Source: Bacillota bacterium
GTDB lineage: Bacteria; Bacillota; Clostridia; Oscillospirales; Oscillospiraceae
Assembly (NCBI GenBank): GCA_023406225.1
Contig: JAEXWS010000184.1
Coordinates: 1-9,281, forward strand
Direction of reading: 5' to 3'
DNA length: 9,281 bases
The stretch's first letter is position 1, and each line of letters opens with the position of its first letter. The notes beneath the pieces were generated by a model. It ran no database searches. It had not been told where the DNA came from and saw only the letters and a list, made by a program, of their open reading frames with translations. Positions 4,919 to 9,281 of the stretch are shown one piece after another. Position numbers and translations under genes: made by a program.

Positions 4919-5740
4919 TTACAGTTCATGCCACAGGGGTTTGCGTCCCTGGAACGTGCAGAAGCGGGTGAAGCCGCACGCCCGCAGCAGCGCCTGCCGC
5001 TCCCGCACGGCGCAGCCCACGAACCGGGGGTCGTGGGCGTCGGTGCCCAGGGTGACGAGCTCGCCCCCCAGGCGGCGGTACATCGAAAGCCACTTCCCGT
5101 CCGGCAGGGGCGTGTTGCCCCGGTTGGTGTTCAGCTCGATGCCGCAGCCGTTTTGGATAAGGGTGCGGAGAATGTCCTCCACCTCCGCCTCATATCCGTC
5201 GAAGGAGAGGCGAAAGCCCCGGTTTTCGTTCAGATACCGCAGGGGAAGCGTCAAGTGGCCCAGCACGTCGAACCGGCCCCAGGCCGCCAGCTTTTTCACC
5301 TGGCCCAGATAGTCCCCGATGCCCGCGCGGGCCTCCGCCTCGTCGGCGGGGTCAAAGAAATAGAGGTCCACGCCGCCGTAGGCCGGGGAGAGCATGTGGA
5401 TGGAGCCGATGATGAAATCCAGCTCCGGCGCGCCGCGCAGGAGCTTTTCGCAGTGGGCCATGTCCCAGACCGCGTCGCCCAGCTCCATGCCCAGGCGCAG
5501 GCGGACGCGGTCTCCCCAGGCGCTTTGGGCGGCGGCAAATTCCCGCCGCCAGGCGTCCCAGTCGTAGGGGCCCCGGAGGCCCGTCTCGCCCCAGACCAGC
5601 GGCTCCACATGGTCCGTGAAGCAAAGCTCATCCAGCCCCGCCCGGACGGCCGCCGCCGCCATGTCCGCCATAGAGGTGCCGGCGTCCGGGGACATGCTGG
5701 AATGGGTGTGATAGTCGGCCAGATACATCTCGTCACTCAC
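4919..5740 (-). CDS. PHP-family phosphoesterase (histidinol-phosphatase-like)
   Basis: A 273-residue PHP-domain protein of the HisJ/HisK type. Metal-ligand motifs seen in order: DYHTHS (His11, His13), TDH (Asp43, His44), GMELG (Glu86), GSIHML (His115), GHL (His162) and GTDAHDP (Asp234, His236). This full set predicts an active trinuclear metal phosphatase. Histidinol phosphate is the substrate of the named family, but no histidine gene is nearby, so another phosphomonoester is equally possible. The start is taken as the GTG at 5740, whose GTGA overlaps the dnaJ stop by 4 nt, a typical coupling arrangement; an ATG at 5728 is a plausible alternative with little difference to the protein. Neither has a strong ribosome binding site. 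It shares the dnaJ transcript. Confidence 0.9.
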   Translation of the reverse strand: MSDEMYLADYHTHSSMSPDAGTSMADMAAAAVRAGLDELCFTDHVEPLVWGETGLRGPYDWDAWRREFAAAQSAWGDRVRLRLGMELGDAVWDMAHCEKLLRGAPELDFIIGSIHMLSPAYGGVDLYFFDPADEAEARAGIGDYLGQVKKLAAWGRFDVLGHLTLPLRYLNENRGFRLSFDGYEAEVEDILRTLIQNGCGIELNTNRGNTPLPDGKWLSMYRRLGGELVTLGTDAHDPRFVGCAVRERQALLRACGFTRFCTFQGRKPLWHEL

Positions 5741-6870
5741 TTCTTGAATTTCTTGAAGAACTTTTTGCGGTCCTCATAGTTGTTCTCGCCCACGCTCTCC
5801 GCGAATTTTTTCAGGGCCTCCTTCTGCTCCTTGTTCAAATTCCGGGGGGTCTCGATGTACACGGTAACATACTGGTCGCCGCGGCCCCGGCCGTTGATGG
5901 AGGGGATGCCCTTGCCCTTGAGGCGGAAAGTGGTGCCGGACTGGGTGCCCTCGGGCAGGTCGTATTTCACCTTGCCGTCGATGGTGGGGATCTCCAGCTC
6001 CGCGCCCAGCACCGCCTGGGCGTAAGTGATGGGGGCCTCGCACAAAACGGACGTGCCCTCCCGGCGGAACAGCTCGTGGGGCCGGACGGTGATGGTGATG
6101 AGCAGATCCCCCGCCGGGCCGCCGTTTTTCCCCGCGTGGCCCTGGCCCCGGATGGAGATGGTCTGGCCGTTGTCGATCCCGGCGGGGATGGTGGCCTGGA
6201 TGGTCTTGCGCTTGCGGACCGCGCCCGTGCCCCGGCAGTCCTTGCAGGGCTGGTGGATGATCTTGCCCTTGCCGCCGCACCGGGAACAGGGAGAGGTGGT
6301 GGCGAACACGCCCATGGGCGTCTGCCGCCGGACCTGGACCTGGCCGGTGCCGTGGCAGTCCGGGCAGACCTCCGGCGTGGAGCCGGGGGCGCAGCCGCTG
6401 CCGTGGCAGGCGTCGCACTCCTCCGTGCGGTCCACGGTCACCGCCTTTTCGCAGCCGAAGGCCGCCTCCTCGAAGCTGATGGCGATGGACTGGCGGACGC
6501 TCTCGCCCCGCTGGGGGGCGTTGGGGTTCGTGCGCCGTCCGCCGCCGAAGCCGCCGCCGAAGAAGCTGCCGAAGATGTCCCCCAGGTCCCCGAAGTCGAA
6601 GCCCCCGTCAAACCCCGCGCCGCCCGCGCCGAAGTTGGGGTCCACCCCCGCGTGGCCGTACTGGTCGTACCGGGCCTTCTTGTCCGGGTCGGACAAGATC
6701 TCATAGGCCTCGTTGATCTCCTTGAACCGGGCCTCCGCCGCGGTGTCCCCGGGGTTCAGGTCCGGGTGGTTGGCCTTGGCCAGCTTCCGGTACGCCTTTT
6801 TGATCTCCTCCTCGGACGCCCCCCGGGAGACGCCCAGGACCTCGTAATAGTCTCGTTTCTGCTCTGCCAT
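5737..6870 (-). CDS. dnaJ: Chaperone DnaJ (Hsp40)
   Basis: A complete 377-residue type I DnaJ, the J-domain co-chaperone that delivers unfolded proteins to DnaK and stimulates its ATPase. Domains: J domain 6-71 with the essential HPD at 35-37; Gly/Phe-rich linker about 77-112; zinc-binding region with four CxxCxGxG repeats (Cys152/155, 169/172, 195/198, 209/212); C-terminal substrate-binding domains 215-345. All zinc ligands are present. The residue before HPD is Asn instead of the common Tyr, a minor difference. GAGGAG lies 8 nt before the ATG at 6870. It follows dnaK after 77 nt that contain a strong hairpin, and its stop overlaps the PHP gene by 4 nt. Confidence 0.98.
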   Translation of the reverse strand: MAEQKRDYYEVLGVSRGASEEEIKKAYRKLAKANHPDLNPGDTAAEARFKEINEAYEILSDPDKKARYDQYGHAGVDPNFGAGGAGFDGGFDFGDLGDIFGSFFGGGFGGGRRTNPNAPQRGESVRQSIAISFEEAAFGCEKAVTVDRTEECDACHGSGCAPGSTPEVCPDCHGTGQVQVRRQTPMGVFATTSPCSRCGGKGKIIHQPCKDCRGTGAVRKRKTIQATIPAGIDNGQTISIRGQGHAGKNGGPAGDLLITITVRPHELFRREGTSVLCEAPITYAQAVLGAELEIPTIDGKVKYDLPEGTQSGTTFRLKGKGIPSINGRGRGDQYVTVYIETPRNLNKEQKEALKKFAESVGENNYEDRKKFFKKFKK

Positions 6871-6890
6871 ATGAAAAACTCCTCATGCTC

Positions 6891-6931
6891 AAAAACGCCG
6901 CATAAGGGACAGGAAGTTCCTGTCCCTTATG
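6891..6931 (-). terminator. Strong hairpin plus short T tract between dnaK and dnaJ (attenuator or processing site)
   Basis: CATAAGGGACAGG (6901-6913) and its exact complement CCTGTCCCTTATG (6919-6931) form a 13-bp stem with a 5-nt loop; the symmetry extends to 15 bp with a 1-nt centre. On the coding strand it is followed by CGGCG and then TTTTT (complement of 6891-6895). The T tract is displaced by five bases, so it is probably a partial terminator or an RNA stabilising/processing element that sets the dnaK:dnaJ ratio. Confidence 0.7.
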
Positions 6932-6947
6932 GCTTTATAAGCGGTGA

Positions 6948-8795
<1,848 letters not shown>

Positions 8796-8834
8796 AAATG
8801 ATTCCTCCTATATCTCAAACCTTATATAAACGCT

Positions 8835-9281
8835 TTAATTGGCCACCTGCACGATGGCGTGGCGGATGACCTTTCCGCCCAGTGTGAAGCCCGCCTGGAA
8901 CACCTGGGCCACCATATTCTCTCCAAGTGCGTCGTCGTCGATGTGCATGACGGCGTTGTGCTTTTCCGGGTCGAAGGGCTGGTCCTTCGCGGGGATCTCC
9001 GAAACGCCCAGCTTCGCAAGGATCTCCTGGTACTGGTGGAAGATCATCTCCAGCCCCTTCTTGTGGGGGGAGTCCTCGCCGCCCTCGGCGGCCACGGCCC
9101 GCTCCAGATTGTCGTACACCGCCAGAAATTCCTTGATGGTGTCCGCCTTCGCGTCCTGGTACAGCGTCTCCTTCTCCTTGGCGGTGCGCTTGCGGTAGTT
9201 TTCATACTCCGCCGTCAGCCGCACGAACTGGTCCTTCACGGACTCCAGCTGCTTGGCCGCCAGCTCCATCTGCTCCACCTG
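8835..9281 (-). CDS. grpE: Nucleotide exchange factor GrpE (5' end outside window)
   Basis: GrpE is the ADP/ATP exchange factor for DnaK. The last 149 codons are visible, and the frame stays open to the right edge; GrpE is usually about 180-200 residues, so the start and acidic N-terminal tail lie outside. An in-frame GTG at 9278 should not be read as the start. Seen: a long charged helix (VRLTAEYENYRKRTAKEKE), typical of the paired helices of the GrpE dimer, then the four-helix region, and the C-terminal beta domain with the family signature FDPEKHNAVMHIDDD, GENMVAQVFQAGFTLGGKVIRHA (in parts) ending VQVAN. The stop TAA is 39 nt before the dnaK start. Confidence 0.97.
   Translation of the reverse strand, partial: QVEQMELAAKQLESVKDQFVRLTAEYENYRKRTAKEKETLYQDAKADTIKEFLAVYDNLERAVAAEGGEDSPHKKGLEMIFHQYQEILAKLGVSEIPAKDQPFDPEKHNAVMHIDDDALGENMVAQVFQAGFTLGGKVIRHAIVQVAN

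Noticed and set aside
8796..8834. Possible CIRCE operator between grpE and dnaK
   Set aside because: The gap is only 39 nt and holds no TTAGCACTC-N9-GAGTGCTAA repeat. It contains just the dnaK ribosome binding site and AT-rich spacer.
9276..9278. GTG at 9278 as the true grpE start
   Set aside because: The frame stays open to the window edge and the visible protein would lack the N-terminal part normal for GrpE. There is no sequence in the window with which to judge a ribosome binding site.

Overview
The window looks like chromosomal DNA from a GC-rich member of the Clostridia. By eye the best fit is an Oscillospiraceae-type gut anaerobe of the Flavonifractor/Oscillibacter kind, but this placement is inference. 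The grounds are: a DnaK of 615 residues that lacks the insertion found in the proteobacterial N-terminal lobe; a grpE-dnaK-dnaJ order; strong GGAGG-type ribosome binding sites; and heavy use of G/C at third codon positions. There is no phage, plasmid or CRISPR signal.

Layout. (1) The left edge (1-1072, minus) is a nearly complete mutY, the A/G-mismatch adenine glycosylase, cut by the window at its 3' end. (2) Divergent from it is a compact plus-strand operon (1194-3090) of four genes with overlapping ends: a MerR regulator with two C-terminal membrane helices; an 83-residue two-helix membrane protein that resembles the regulator's membrane tail; a YbjQ/UPF0145 protein; and a metallo-beta-lactamase-fold hydrolase. 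The operon has a textbook MerR promoter, with a 19-bp spacer filled by a perfect ACCTTCC-N7-GGAAGGT operator, so autoregulation is likely. (3) The convergent gap (3091-3357) is filled by a 202-bp non-coding element made almost wholly of hairpins. It has 16-bp terminal inverted repeats and is bracketed by two near-identical copies of a GC-rich terminator palindrome. (4) From the right edge to 3358, all genes are on the minus strand, in transcription order: grpE (5' end outside the window), dnaK, dnaJ, a PHP-family phosphoesterase coupled to dnaJ by a 4-nt overlap, rpiB with its own probable promoter, and a membrane-anchored DUF4015-like protein.

How the parts work together. GrpE, DnaK and DnaJ form the Hsp70 chaperone cycle: DnaJ delivers substrate and stimulates ATP hydrolysis, and GrpE exchanges nucleotide. 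A strong hairpin followed by a short T tract sits between dnaK and dnaJ and may set their relative output. The CIRCE/HrcA control expected for this operon is not in the window and would lie beyond the right edge. The MerR operon looks like a small envelope- or stress-sensing unit with unknown signal; its two membrane proteins share a C-terminal motif that is also the ribosome binding site and start codon of the following gene.

The most unusual parts are the MerR membrane operon and the hairpin element at 3101-3350. The rest is mostly ordinary housekeeping sequence.
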